NCBI GenBank assembly: GCA_910586805.1
Contig: CAJUJC010000003.1
Coordinates: forward strand, 1-38,742
DNA length: 38,742 bases
Direction: 5' to 3'
Origin: an uncultured Erysipelotrichales bacterium
Lineage (GTDB): Bacteria; Bacillota_I; Bacilli_A; Erysipelotrichales; Coprobacillaceae
Shown: in pieces, positions 5,919 through 14,335 of the stretch
How positions within the stretch are numbered: the stretch's first letter is position 1
Layout: the number at the start of each line of letters is the position of its first letter
Position numbers and translations under genes: made by a program
Notes under the pieces: generated by a model
Databases searched by the model: none
What the model was told of the DNA's origin: nothing
Seen by the model: the letters and a program-made list of their open reading frames with translations, nothing else

Positions 5919-8456
5919 TTACTTATCTTCACAATACACTTCTTCAGAATAATAATCATTAATATATTCAGGATATAATTTATTTTTATCTATTAATTCG
6001 TGTATTTTTTCATCATTCAAAGCACGCAAATTAAATGGTGCTAATTCTTTTAAAAATTCTTTAATCACTTTTTTAAATTCATTGAGATTTCCTTTTCTGA
6101 TTATCTTAACACTATGAGTAAAATTCCCTGCATATTCCAATTTCTTAGTAGGAATAATCATAAATCTGTATACTTTTACTCTATCTCCATATTCCGATTC
6201 AAACCAACCACAATGATTATTCATTTGTCCTGCTTCACTCTTTTTAATCGCTTGTCTTCGTTCATCAACTTCATTTTTACATTCAAAAATCATATATTCA
6301 TCATCTGAACAACACCATAAGTTATCTGGACCTTTTTTTATTTCTTTATCAGGCCTTTCACTTATAAAACCAATAAACTCACCAATCTTCTGTAACGCAG
6401 CTTCAAATTTATCACTATTTATACCAAAGGATAAATTGTCTAGCGCTTCATTTATTGTTAGAGCTAGTTCATCATAATTTTTGAAATTATTGAGGAAATC
6501 TTTGATTTTTGATGTCCTTGTAACATCTATATAAGACACTCTTGAATAAGATATACCTTCTTTTGGCTTTAGAAGTTCATTATTTAATTTAAAAGCTGAC
6601 TTTTGTAGATTATTATATTTTGATTTATCTATATAATAAGAATAGCGAGCTAATTGTTGCAAATACCATCCCTTATCATAATCGCTTAGATTGTTATTTG
6701 TATCAATAAATCTTTGTGTTAACTCAAAAGCTTTTGCAAATTCTCCTTGTAAAAAATTTTTTTCTATCTCTCTTTCTTTTTCCAAAATTGTATAATCTAT
6801 TAAAGACTCTTCGTCTTCATTCAGTTTGTTCATTTCAGTTACATAAAACATTTTCCAATCTTCGTCTCTTTTTAAACATTGAGCAATCAATTCAACAAGA
6901 GAATAAAATGGTTCTGTTCCACTTTTGACTTCTTTTTTAGCTGAATCAGAAATATCTAGTCCAATATCAATTTGCTTTCTCGTCTGTTCTGAAAAGTATT
7001 TTCTTGTTTCTCTACTTCTCAAAAATTTAATAATATCATTTCCAAGAATCAAAATAACACAAAAGTCCTTTTCTCCTCTTACTGTTCTTCCCAAACCTTG
7101 CTCTATTTTTTGAGCAATTTTTTTATTAATTATATCACTATCAGGTCTGCACAACTCTTCATATTGGTCACACAAATTTTCTGAATAAGGTTTAGAATCA
7201 AGAATTAAAATTCTACAAGTTTCATCAGGAAGATCTATCCCATCGTATCTATTATTTAAAACCAAAATCTTTTCAAATATTCCCTTCTTTAAATTATCAA
7301 TTTCTTCAAAAATATTACCAGAATGACTTACAATACCTCCTTGTTGACTATAATAATTTGCCTTTTTTGTATTAGGTACGATTGAAACAATCCCAAACTT
7401 ATCATGTTTTATAGCCATCAATCTAGTAATCACTAATCTCGGGTCCAAAGAATCATCGATTAGTTGTGGCAATATTAACATTTTTTCTCCTGACCACTTT
7501 TGTTCATTATTTATTAAAGGTCTTTTTACTGCTTCAACACTAAAATCCAATCCTTTGATAAAAAAAGCATCATCTTGTGTTGTAGCTGACATTAGTATTC
7601 TTTGGCTAGAATTACTAAATACCCCAAATTTCTTTGTATCAACACTATGCGGTGATATTTCTATTCTATTACCAGTTAAATAACAATCATACTTTTCTAA
7701 AGTATCTTTAATTAAATCCCAACAATATTTTATACAGCCTTCTTCTTTATGGTGTGATAAAATAGACAATAATTCCGATTTTTTATCATACCATGCCCAA
7801 TAAGGGACCGCCATTATAGTACTATATTCTTCTTCCTTCAAATCTAAAAAGCTTCCTTCACCTTGCTCTTTCAAATCATCTTCAAATAAACTAATGATTT
7901 TATTATACAAATCTTTATTTTCTTTTTTTAAAATTTTAATTGTGAACGAATCTTTTATTGCACTTATGCATGTATGTGCATCATCTAAAAGAATCGTCTC
8001 ATTTCTAAACGATCTAGTTCCTATCCCAAAAATAGACTTTCCATTAAATACCTTATGAACATGTGTTATCAAAATCTTTTTACCTGATTCGAATTCATGA
8101 GGCAATTCACTTTCTTCTATCAAAATTTCATGTGGTATTCCAAATTTTTCAGCTTCAGTTTGTACCTGCTTAACTAAATATTTATTAGGACAAACATACA
8201 TACATGGTCCTTTATCCATATTAATTCTTGATTGTAGAATTAACAAACCAATTAATGTTTTTCCTTCACCAGTATGTAATTTAATTATTACATCTTTATT
8301 ATCTTTATAATCATCAAACCACTTCTCTAATATGCTTTTTTGAGTTGGTCTTAGCGGCCCAGCAATACTTTTCCTATCTAATGTATCATATATTTCAGTA
8401 GGATTTATTTTTTTATTTAATTGCCTTTCGCTTATTTTGTTTCTAAAATTTACCAT
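5919..8456 (-). CDS. DEAD/DEAH-type helicase with C-terminal PD-(D/E)xK-like nuclease domain
   Basis: 845-aa superfamily-2 helicase. Motifs in order: a Q-like start (RPTQKSILEKW, about 36-46), Walker A HTGEGKT (about 61-67), the DEAD-box variant DDAHTC (about 157), motif III MSATTQDDAF (about 289) and motif VI QGLGRTVRGEKD (about 457). A helical middle is followed at about 690-770 by RPDKEIKKGPDNLWCCSDDE then YMIFECKN, with the D...(E)xK pattern of a restriction-endonuclease-like fold, and by MNNHCGWFESEYGD. It should unwind or translocate on nucleic acid and perhaps cut it. The start has AAAGGAG 7 bases upstream and a TATAAT-like box at 8477-8482. It stands alone between two integrase modules, a usual place for phage-defence cargo. 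Defence is inferred; a repair role is the alternative. HamB of Hachiman is a distant comparison, but no HamA partner is present. Confidence 0.75.
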   Translation of the reverse strand: MVNFRNKISERQLNKKINPTEIYDTLDRKSIAGPLRPTQKSILEKWFDDYKDNKDVIIKLHTGEGKTLIGLLILQSRINMDKGPCMYVCPNKYLVKQVQTEAEKFGIPHEILIEESELPHEFESGKKILITHVHKVFNGKSIFGIGTRSFRNETILLDDAHTCISAIKDSFTIKILKKENKDLYNKIISLFEDDLKEQGEGSFLDLKEEEYSTIMAVPYWAWYDKKSELLSILSHHKEEGCIKYCWDLIKDTLEKYDCYLTGNRIEISPHSVDTKKFGVFSNSSQRILMSATTQDDAFFIKGLDFSVEAVKRPLINNEQKWSGEKMLILPQLIDDSLDPRLVITRLMAIKHDKFGIVSIVPNTKKANYYSQQGGIVSHSGNIFEEIDNLKKGIFEKILVLNNRYDGIDLPDETCRILILDSKPYSENLCDQYEELCRPDSDIINKKIAQKIEQGLGRTVRGEKDFCVILILGNDIIKFLRSRETRKYFSEQTRKQIDIGLDISDSAKKEVKSGTEPFYSLVELIAQCLKRDEDWKMFYVTEMNKLNEDEESLIDYTILEKEREIEKNFLQGEFAKAFELTQRFIDTNNNLSDYDKGWYLQQLARYSYYIDKSKYNNLQKSAFKLNNELLKPKEGISYSRVSYIDVTRTSKIKDFLNNFKNYDELALTINEALDNLSFGINSDKFEAALQKIGEFIGFISERPDKEIKKGPDNLWCCSDDEYMIFECKNEVDERRQAIKKSEAGQMNNHCGWFESEYGDRVKVYRFMIIPTKKLEYAGNFTHSVKIIRKGNLNEFKKVIKEFLKELAPFNLRALNDEKIHELIDKNKLYPEYINDYYSEEVYCEDK

Positions 8457-8701
8457 AATTAGCTCCTTTATAAAATATTATACTCTATACTAAATATTTT
8501 AACATTTTATATATTAAAATGATACGATTTACTTAGATTATTTTACAGATAACTTTAAGTGTTTCTATAATAAGTTCTCTTCATTCTCACACTTATTATT
8601 CACAAACATATACAAGATATCCTTATCATTATAATAAACTATTCCATAGAAAACTAATTTTTACAAGCCAGTCATATTAATTTTTTTGTTATCTATTTTA
8701 G

Positions 8702-9874
8702 TCAGAAATTTGACAAATCAATAGAAACACTATTTTCAGTATCTTTATACACTGAATCAATTGTTTCCTTATAGATTTCTTCATGAGGGTGTGTATAAAC
8801 ATTCCATGTTGTATTGACTGTACTATGTCTCAATAAATCTTTAACAACTACAGGTTTCACATTTGCCATCATGAGTTCAGTTGCAAATGTATGACGTAAC
8901 ATATGAAAATGAAATTTGATATCAACATCCTTTGCTATCTTTCTCAATTGATCCGTCATAGAACGTGGATAAATTAAGTTCCCATCACTATTACATACAA
9001 CTAGATCGTATGGATTTTCATCGAACCAATTCTTTAGATAAACACATAACTTTTTATTAATTTCAACAACCGATTTGCTCCCTTTTGTTTTTAATCTTTC
9101 ACTTAAATATATATCTTTCGCTTGTAACCCAGCATGCTCTATTCTTCTTCGAACATGCAAACGATGATTATCTAAATCAAAATCATCTTTTTTTAAAGCA
9201 AGAACTTCACTTAACCTTAAACCAGTATATCTTCCGATAATAAGTGCTACTTCATATGATTTAAAGCAAAAAGCAACACTTTCCTTTCGTTTATTATGTG
9301 GTGGTGGTTGATGCAATCGTTCAATTATTTTTCCTAAATCCTCATCACTGATGGTTGCCAATTTCTTTTCTTGTTTAGGGTTTGGTGGAATAATAATATC
9401 CCTAACTGGATTATGAGAGATATATCCAACACGAACTGCATATTTAAATGTTACAGCAAACATCTTCTTAATATTCCAAACAGTTGAATAATCATTTTTT
9501 TTGTAAATATCATTTATATATTTTTGTAAAGTAGCATAATCCACTTTCGCTATAGGTTTTTTTCCAAAATTCTTTTCTACGTACAATCTATGTATTTTTC
9601 TATAGTTATATTTGGTCGTTGGAGCATATTTGATCTCTCCCTCGATTTCCATATATTCTTCAAATACATCACTAATTGTTTTTCCTTGTGAGTTTGGAAT
9701 GATACTTTTTGATGAAGCTTGATCTATAATACTGGCTTCATGTTTTCTAGCTTCAGCTTTTGTTCTAAACCCACTCTTAACATACCGTTGCGTTACTCCC
9801 ATATAATCTTTATAACGAACATCTACTTGATATGTATATCCATATTTTTTACTTTTTATTTTTGTAATTGCCAT
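8702..9874 (-). CDS. Tyrosine recombinase/integrase, second of pair (module B)
   Basis: 390-aa complete tyrosine recombinase. Visible are the arm-binding start (MAITKIKSKKYGYTYQVDVR), the core-binding domain (about 60-160), GRYTGLRLSE with the first Arg, a lysine-bearing beta hairpin (RLKTKGSKSVVEI), FHFHMLRHTFATEL with the HxxR, the HSTVNTTW segment and the YTHPHEE tyrosine. The C-terminus is about 15 residues longer than in its neighbour. GTAGGAG lies 7 bases before the ATG, and the upstream integrase stops only 10 bp earlier, so the two are likely co-translated. The truncated ORF at 16-807 is the module A counterpart. Two different integrases in series suggest a recombination system needing both, or two elements that share a junction. 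Confidence 0.92.
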   Translation of the reverse strand: MAITKIKSKKYGYTYQVDVRYKDYMGVTQRYVKSGFRTKAEARKHEASIIDQASSKSIIPNSQGKTISDVFEEYMEIEGEIKYAPTTKYNYRKIHRLYVEKNFGKKPIAKVDYATLQKYINDIYKKNDYSTVWNIKKMFAVTFKYAVRVGYISHNPVRDIIIPPNPKQEKKLATISDEDLGKIIERLHQPPPHNKRKESVAFCFKSYEVALIIGRYTGLRLSEVLALKKDDFDLDNHRLHVRRRIEHAGLQAKDIYLSERLKTKGSKSVVEINKKLCVYLKNWFDENPYDLVVCNSDGNLIYPRSMTDQLRKIAKDVDIKFHFHMLRHTFATELMMANVKPVVVKDLLRHSTVNTTWNVYTHPHEEIYKETIDSVYKDTENSVSIDLSNF

Positions 9875-9884
9875 TTTTATACTC

Positions 9885-11036
9885 CTACAAATGCATATCA
9901 GAATATAAATTATCTAAAGCTTCACGTTGATCCTCATTATTAATATGAGTATAAGTATTCACCGTTATGTCTACACTACTATGACGCATTAATCCTTTAA
10001 CTATCACTGGATTGATATTTTGCTTGATAAGTTCTGTTGCATATGTATGCCTAAGCATATGAAAATGAAACTTGATTCCTAGTGAATGACTCACATCTCT
10101 TATTCTTTTATTTAAAACCTCTGGATGTAATATCTTACCTTTCCCATTACAAATCACATATTCGTAAGGATTAACTTCAAACCATTGTTGCAACATATGG
10201 GATGTTGCTTGACTGATAGGTAAAACACTCTTACTATTTTTTGATTTTAACTTTTCAGTAACATAAACTTCTGATTTTCTTAAACCAGCATATTCTATCC
10301 TACTATGAACATTCATTGTATTTCTTTCAAGATCAAAATCTTCTTTTTTCAAAGCTAGAACTTCACTCACTCTTAATCCGGTATATCTTCCTATTAGAAT
10401 AGCAATTGCATATGCCTTTGCTGTAAACATCGCTTCCCATTTATCTTTATAGGGATTATTTTTATTCACTTTCTGTATTTCATTAACAATCTTTTGTAAA
10501 TCATCATCACTTACTGTTTTTACATCTACTTTAGGTCTATCGTCCTTAGATAATTGTAAATAATGTACAGGATTTTCTCTAACATATCCATGCTTAAGTG
10601 CATATCGAAATGTAACAGAAAAAATCTTTTTAATATTCTTTAATGTAGGAAAACCATATTTCTGTGATAATTGATTAAAATATCTTTGTATTTCTTTATA
10701 TTTCAAAGAAGTTATTTTCTCTTTACCAATGTTATCCTTGATATATCGCTGGTGATTGGTCGTATAATTGACCATTGTTGCATTTGCATATTTATTCATT
10801 CCCTCTAATTCCATGTATTCTAAAAAAACATCATTAAATGTTTTCTCACATGTTTGATTTTTTAATTTTTCTAGCTCAATATTTTCTAAAAACTCTTTCT
10901 CTCGTTTTTTAGCAACATTCAAATCATGTATATTACTCTTAATATAGCGTAAACTTTCTCCGTATTGATTTTTATACTTAATATCTATTTGATATGTATA
11001 ACCGTATTTCTTGCTTTTAATTTTTCTAATAGACAT
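9885..11036 (-). CDS. Tyrosine recombinase/integrase, first of pair (module B)
   Basis: 383-aa tyrosine recombinase, same length as its module A counterpart. Motifs: SIRKIKSKKYGYTYQIDIKY arm-binding domain, GRYTGLRVSEVLALKKEDFD with Arg at about 219, KFHFHMLRHTYATEL with the HxxR at about 330, the HSSVDITVN histidine and NTYTH with the tyrosine at about 360. The Xis-like gene ends 9 bp upstream, and AGGAA is a moderate ribosome site. A 10-bp gap leads to the second integrase. It is intact, so module B may still be able to move. Confidence 0.92.
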   Translation of the reverse strand: MSIRKIKSKKYGYTYQIDIKYKNQYGESLRYIKSNIHDLNVAKKREKEFLENIELEKLKNQTCEKTFNDVFLEYMELEGMNKYANATMVNYTTNHQRYIKDNIGKEKITSLKYKEIQRYFNQLSQKYGFPTLKNIKKIFSVTFRYALKHGYVRENPVHYLQLSKDDRPKVDVKTVSDDDLQKIVNEIQKVNKNNPYKDKWEAMFTAKAYAIAILIGRYTGLRVSEVLALKKEDFDLERNTMNVHSRIEYAGLRKSEVYVTEKLKSKNSKSVLPISQATSHMLQQWFEVNPYEYVICNGKGKILHPEVLNKRIRDVSHSLGIKFHFHMLRHTYATELIKQNINPVIVKGLMRHSSVDITVNTYTHINNEDQREALDNLYSDMHL

Positions 11037-11045
11037 CGTCGATTC

Positions 11046-11288
11046 CTAACAAGATTTTTTTCGTGATTCAACAATCTCTTTACTTCGCATAGCTTTTATA
11101 CGATTACTCACATCAAGTCCTGCATAATCATCAAAGAAGTTATGAATCGACACAGGTGAGAACATATAATTTCGTCCTGTTTTTATTGCAGGTATAATTC
11201 CTAATTCCCTTAAAAAAGTCACATGTGCTTCTGAACAATGAATTAGTTTAGTCAATTCTTCTTGTGTAATCATTTGTAAATCATTCAT
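11046..11288 (-). CDS. Small Xis-like DNA-binding protein (module B)
   Basis: 80-aa winged-helix-type protein: MITQEELTKLIHCSEAHVTF is the helix-turn-helix, and LGIIPAIKTGRNYMFSPVSI covers the wing. It is clearly paralogous to 2035-2274, most alike in the central 40 residues, with a variable tail (here ending SRKKSC). GGAGGGG lies 8 bases before the ATG. It probably steers the two integrases that follow it in the same transcript. Confidence 0.75.
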   Translation of the reverse strand: MNDLQMITQEELTKLIHCSEAHVTFLRELGIIPAIKTGRNYMFSPVSIHNFFDDYAGLDVSNRIKAMRSKEIVESRKKSC

Positions 11289-11408
11289 TTTACATACCCC
11301 TCCAAATTTCGTTTTGATTTTTCAACTAAAAAAATGGAGACCGAGACCAGTTTCCATTCATTCATATGTTTTAATACATTATTTATTTTTAATTATAAAA
11401 TAAACATA

Positions 11409-11552
11409 TCATCTTAATCTTCTCTTTAACTTATTTCTTACTTCATCAAGTGTTATTGTTTTAACACCCCTGAGACGTTCTTTTTCAACTTTTACAATCT
11501 TCTTTCTTAAATCTGATAATTGATTTCTCTTTTCAAAAGCTTCTATCCCCAT
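11409..11552 (-). CDS. Small ORF, possible antitoxin remnant
   Basis: 47-aa ORF (MGIEAFEKRNQLSDLRKKIV ... TITLDEVRNKLKRRLR) with AAAGGAA 9 bases before the ATG. The ending TxDEVRxKL is typical of the C-terminus of many type II antitoxins of the Phd/RelB sort, and the rest is a charged helix. It has no DNA-binding domain and no adjacent toxin, and the functional pair dinJ-yafQ lies just upstream, so it may be a solitary or truncated antitoxin. The 150-odd bp on either side hold only the yafQ terminator and AT-rich sequence. Confidence 0.45.
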   Translation of the reverse strand: MGIEAFEKRNQLSDLRKKIVKVEKERLRGVKTITLDEVRNKLKRRLR

Positions 11553-11676
11553 TAAATTAAGTTCCTTTCAACTCAGTTTATATTTATATATACATTCTTT
11601 TACCAACTCAAAATACCTTTATACCAATTCCTTAATCATATAGCTTTAAATTGAATATTTTTAATAAAATCCACAT

Positions 11677-11712
11677 AAAAAAGAGGTTTACCCATTATAG
11701 TAAAACTCTCTT
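11677..11712 (-). terminator. Terminator after yafQ
   Basis: Minus strand AAGAG-(A)G-(T)TTTAC ... GTAAACCTCTT followed by TTTTTT forms a bulged stem of about 11 pairs with a T run, starting at the yafQ stop codon. It would separate the toxin-antitoxin operon from the small ORF and the recombination genes. Confidence 0.6.
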
Positions 11713-11980
11713 AAAACAAATCAGAATGACTACCAGTACGAGATAAAATCAACACTAATTCTTCATCTATGATTTGATAAATCAAAAGCCAATCTGGTTC
11801 AATATGACATTCTCTAAATCCTTTATAGTCTCCTGTCAATGCATGATCCCTATACTTTTCTTCTAACGGATTTCCACTTGCCAATTGATTAATGACAAAT
11901 TTCAATTTGTCTAAATTGAGACCTCGCTTTTTCATTAATTTATAATCTTTTTTAAAAGAATTATGATATTTAATCTTCAT
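11711..11980 (-). CDS. yafQ: YafQ-family type II toxin (mRNA interferase)
   Basis: 89-aa RelE/ParE-superfamily toxin of the YafQ branch, a ribosome-dependent mRNA endonuclease. Typical pieces are YHNSFKKDYKLMKKRGLNLD, the LASGNPLEEKYRDHALTGDY segment, FRECHIEPDWLLIYQIIDEE and the end LILSRTGSHSDLF. In YafQ the histidines of the DH-A-L-x-G and C-terminal SH motifs and the core D and R contribute to catalysis; all are present, so it looks active. It overlaps the antitoxin gene by 11 bp in the standard antitoxin-first order. It probably stabilises the element. Confidence 0.9.
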   Translation of the reverse strand: MKIKYHNSFKKDYKLMKKRGLNLDKLKFVINQLASGNPLEEKYRDHALTGDYKGFRECHIEPDWLLIYQIIDEELVLILSRTGSHSDLF

Positions 11981-12230
11981 TATCTAGATCCTCGAACAAA
12001 TCATCAACAGTAAGAAATGCTTGACTTAAATTCTTCCCTCGTTTTGTTTCATCTAGTACTCTCAATGTATCACTATTATACAAAGAAACTTCAAAAGGTA
12101 TTCTTTTTTCTCTACACATTTTTTTAACAAAAATTGTTAAAGCAGCAGTTGGATTTAAACCTAAATCATCACAAACATTTTCAAAATCTTTTTTTACAGT
12201 ATCATTAATTCTAAAACTCATTTGTGCCAT
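11970..12230 (-). CDS. dinJ: DinJ/RelB-family antitoxin
   Basis: 86-aa antitoxin. The N-terminal ribbon-helix-helix (MAQMSFRINDTVKKDFENVC, then LGLNPTAALTIFVKKM) binds operator DNA as a dimer; the acidic C-terminus (FLTVDDLFEDLDNED) wraps the toxin. The frame is open to 12245, but the codons for EGDY contain AAGGTGAT, a ribosome site for the ATG at 12228-12230, so I take that start. A consensus promoter and a 28-bp palindrome just upstream fit autoregulation by the antitoxin-toxin complex. Confidence 0.9.
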   Translation of the reverse strand: MAQMSFRINDTVKKDFENVCDDLGLNPTAALTIFVKKMCREKRIPFEVSLYNSDTLRVLDETKRGKNLSQAFLTVDDLFEDLDNED

Positions 12231-12253
12231 ATAATCACCTTCCATCTATACTT

Positions 12254-12294
12254 ATTATATCATTTTGTAATTCATTGTCAATACAACGAATTAC
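12254..12294 (-). promoter_or_regulatory. dinJ-yafQ promoter with palindromic operator
   Basis: TTGACA (12276-12281), a 16-bp spacer and TATAAT (12254-12259) form a consensus sigma-A promoter. An imperfect 28-bp palindrome (GTAATTC ... GAATTAC, 12267-12294) covers the -35 box, the usual place for DinJ-type autorepression. The -10 is about 24 bp from the preferred ATG. Confidence 0.8.
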
Positions 12295-12469
12295 ATATAT
12301 ATTATATGTTTATTTCATATATCTATACATATTAATTTAGTTGAAATATAGAACTTGAGTTCATTTTCTTATTAAATTTTATGACAAATCTGTTTTTTTA
12401 AATAATTATTGTTATTCACTATTATTCAATCAAACATTGTTAATATTTTTTGATATCTCATTGAACTTA

Positions 12470-13222
12470 TTAATGAAGCATCAAATTGTAATTTAAAGTA
12501 TTTTCATATTCCTCTCTGTATTCAATATCAATATTAGATGATTGTATAGAATCCAAATATGCCTTGAACTCTGGTGAATCTATATCATTGTAAATAACGA
12601 TCTTCAGATTTCCTAATTCTTCTATAAGTTCATTCAATTTCTTTTCAATCTTTTTATCGAATTCACCAAAACGAATACCACAAACCTTCTTTAATCTATC
12701 TTCTATAAAATGCTCTACTAAATATTGTTGTGCGTAGCTTTTCACTTCATCTCCACTTACTGAACCATCACTTATAATGACAACATTTCGTTTATTTTCG
12801 TCATGTTGAAAATTTTGAAAACCATCAGAAATCGTATGCATATTTAACTGTTCAACTTTTTTCGTTAACGCTTTAATCTGATCACCAAATGTTTTTGGTA
12901 TAGTATTGATGATTTCTTGAACTTCTTTTCCCATTGTGACATCTATGAGTTTTATTCCTAATCGTTCTGCTTCTCTAGAAATCTCACAATCATTAACAAC
13001 CTCAGAAAAGACAAAGTTCTGTTCTATAAAAAATATATGTGTAGCATCCATTTCTTTCAATCCTTCTACAAATACTTGAGGTCTTTCAAAAAGCATTTCT
13101 TCTTTATAATCTAAAATACCAACTATATCTCCATCATATTTTATTGATAATTCTTCAAGTTTATCTATCAATTCATCTTCAGGTTTTATTTGCCCTGAAG
13201 TTACTAAATATATCTTATTCAT
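12470..13222 (-). CDS. Degenerate serine-resolvase-like protein (module B)
   Basis: 250-aa relative of 2443-3105 in the same genetic position. The N-terminal domain reads KIYLVTSGQIKPEDELIDKL, ELSIKYDGDIVGILDYKEEM, THIFFIEQNFVFSEVVNDCE and AERLGIKLIDV, following the strand-helix order of a resolvase catalytic domain but lacking its catalytic arginines. A coiled helix (FGDQIKALTKKVEQLNMHTI, about 125-145) leads to a C-terminal alpha/beta part (NVVIISDGSVSGDEV, KIVIYNDIDSPEF) that matches the second half of the module A protein. Sequence similarity between the two is low compared with the sigma-like, Xis and non-coding parts. Function unknown. It starts 36 bp after the terminal hairpin of the conserved non-coding block. 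Confidence 0.6.
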   Translation of the reverse strand: MNKIYLVTSGQIKPEDELIDKLEELSIKYDGDIVGILDYKEEMLFERPQVFVEGLKEMDATHIFFIEQNFVFSEVVNDCEISREAERLGIKLIDVTMGKEVQEIINTIPKTFGDQIKALTKKVEQLNMHTISDGFQNFQHDENKRNVVIISDGSVSGDEVKSYAQQYLVEHFIEDRLKKVCGIRFGEFDKKIEKKLNELIEELGNLKIVIYNDIDSPEFKAYLDSIQSSNIDIEYREEYENTLNYNLMLH

Positions 13223-13257
13223 CTTATCATCCTTTCTCTTTCATTGATAGAATGATA

Positions 13258-13725
13258 GTACTTAGTCTTTGACAACTAAGTACCACGATCTATCAACAAA
13301 AATACATTCATTTTCAATTTGTAAACTTTTCGTTATCTGAATTAACTCTTTTTCGCATAAGACATACGCATTTCACGTTTCCTCGTTCTATCAGAGAAAC
13401 ACCTATTAAGGTTGCGACGGTTTAATCACGCTCGACCATTCACAGATGAAGTATCATTATTTTCCTTTCTGCATCATCGCAAAGAACTTGCTAGTGTCCT
13501 TTTATGATCAACTTTTCATCGCTATTCTTTTTTCAAATTTTCAATTTTTCAAAGTTACTACTTTTTTAAAATTTAAAAATATAAATAATAAAAAAGAAAT
13601 TTAGGCGAAGTCATCAACGTGCTTAACAGAAAGTAACGTATTAATTCAGATGATTCAATTTTCAATGTTCTTATGAGAGGCAAACTTATTCTCCACTCAC
13701 TTATTAAAGGGACACGTTTTCGACT
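13258..13725 (-). ncRNA. Conserved, probably structured RNA / long leader (copy B)
   Basis: Second copy of the non-coding block described at 3150-3578, in the same position between the sigma-like and resolvase-like genes. TTAAGCACGTT is at 13616-13626, AAAATAATGATACTTCATCT at 13444-13463, and the CGTCGCA and GAACGAGG-AAACGTGAAAT blocks at about 13370-13420. Copy B is longer because of an AT-rich insertion (about 13525-13595) rich in self-complementary stretches, as if one stem-loop were extended. It ends with a 9-bp hairpin (13258-13266 with 13275-13283, loop of 8) just before the next ORF; compared with copy A one closing A-T pair is G-C, a compensatory change. No ORF of useful length is conserved between copies. 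Confidence 0.55.
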
Positions 13726-13730
13726 CTTGC

Positions 13731-14189
13731 TTACCTTTTTAACTGATTTTTTATCTTTTTTATAATATTATTCTTTCTTTTATGGATTGTTGAATGAGGA
13801 ACATTGAGCTCTTTTGATAATTCTCTTTCTGTTTTTTCCTTTAAGAGTAGATTCGTTATTAAGTTCTTTTCATCTTCTGGCAAACTATTGATGATATGAA
13901 GAATAAGAGCAACTTCATCATTTATTTTTATTTGTTCATATTGATCCACTTCATCAACAACCATATCTACATATCTCACACTATCGTTAAGTTCTTTATC
14001 TAAACTCATTAACTTATATTGAATATCCTTTTGTATATCTCTTAATTGTTTCTTATAAGATGCATAACAGACATTAAACACCTCATGAGGAACTTCTATA
14101 TATGTTCCATTTATTCTCATATAATAATATTCATTACCACTTTCATCTTTTTTTACATAAAAATCTTTTTTCTTATAATCATTTTTCAT
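13731..14189 (-). CDS. Sigma-70-like regulator of the element (module B)
   Basis: 152 aa, the same length as the module A protein, starting MKNDYKKKDFYVKKDESGNE. The middle is EVFNVCYASYKKQLRDIQKD; the C-terminal region-4-like helix-turn-helix is LLKEKTERELSKELNVPHST followed by IHKRKNNIIKKIKNQLKR. It probably directs transcription of element genes, and its downstream position relative to cargo suggests it drives the recombination module. AAGGAGGA lies 9 bases before the ATG but is buried in a 12-bp perfect hairpin. The gene ends a few bases before the conserved non-coding block, so the two are likely co-transcribed. Confidence 0.8.
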   Translation of the reverse strand: MKNDYKKKDFYVKKDESGNEYYYMRINGTYIEVPHEVFNVCYASYKKQLRDIQKDIQYKLMSLDKELNDSVRYVDMVVDEVDQYEQIKINDEVALILHIINSLPEDEKNLITNLLLKEKTERELSKELNVPHSTIHKRKNNIIKKIKNQLKR

Positions 14190-14197
14190 TTCATTTA

Positions 14198-14238
14198 TCC
14201 TCCTTGAATTGTTGTTTTAAACACTCATTCAAGGAGGA
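14198..14238 (-). promoter_or_regulatory. Hairpin masking the ribosome-binding site of the sigma-like gene (B)
   Basis: Perfect 12-bp inverted repeat: TCCTCCTTGAAT (14227-14238 on the minus strand) pairs with ATTCAAGGAGGA (14198-14209). The 17-nt loop can form an inner TGTTT/AAACA stem. The 3' arm is the ribosome site AAGGAGGA, and the 5' arm is an exact anti-Shine-Dalgarno. It parallels 4051-4084 with unrelated loop sequence, so translation of both sigma-like genes is probably controlled by opening this stem. Confidence 0.65.
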
Positions 14239-14264
14239 CTTCTACATTTATTCATTTTTTAAAA

Positions 14265-14320
14265 CAAAAAAAGAACAAGTAATTTAGATAGAGGTCTAAT
14301 CCTCACTAAATACTTGTTCT
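14265..14320 (-). terminator. Terminator between the membrane-protein gene and sigma-like gene B
   Basis: Long minus-strand stem: AGAACAAGT-TTTAG-GAGG pairs with CCTC-CTAAA-ACTTGTTCT with small internal loops, followed by seven T's. It begins about 16 bp after the stop of 14336-15274 and lies about 75 bp before the sigma-like start. As in module A, no clear promoter lies between it and the sigma-like gene, so it may be partly read through. Confidence 0.75.
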
Positions 14321-14335
14321 ATTTAAGCATACTTA

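Noticed and set aside
5919..8456. Complete Hachiman or other known multi-gene defence system
   Set aside because: Only one gene is present; no HamA-like or other partner lies next to it.
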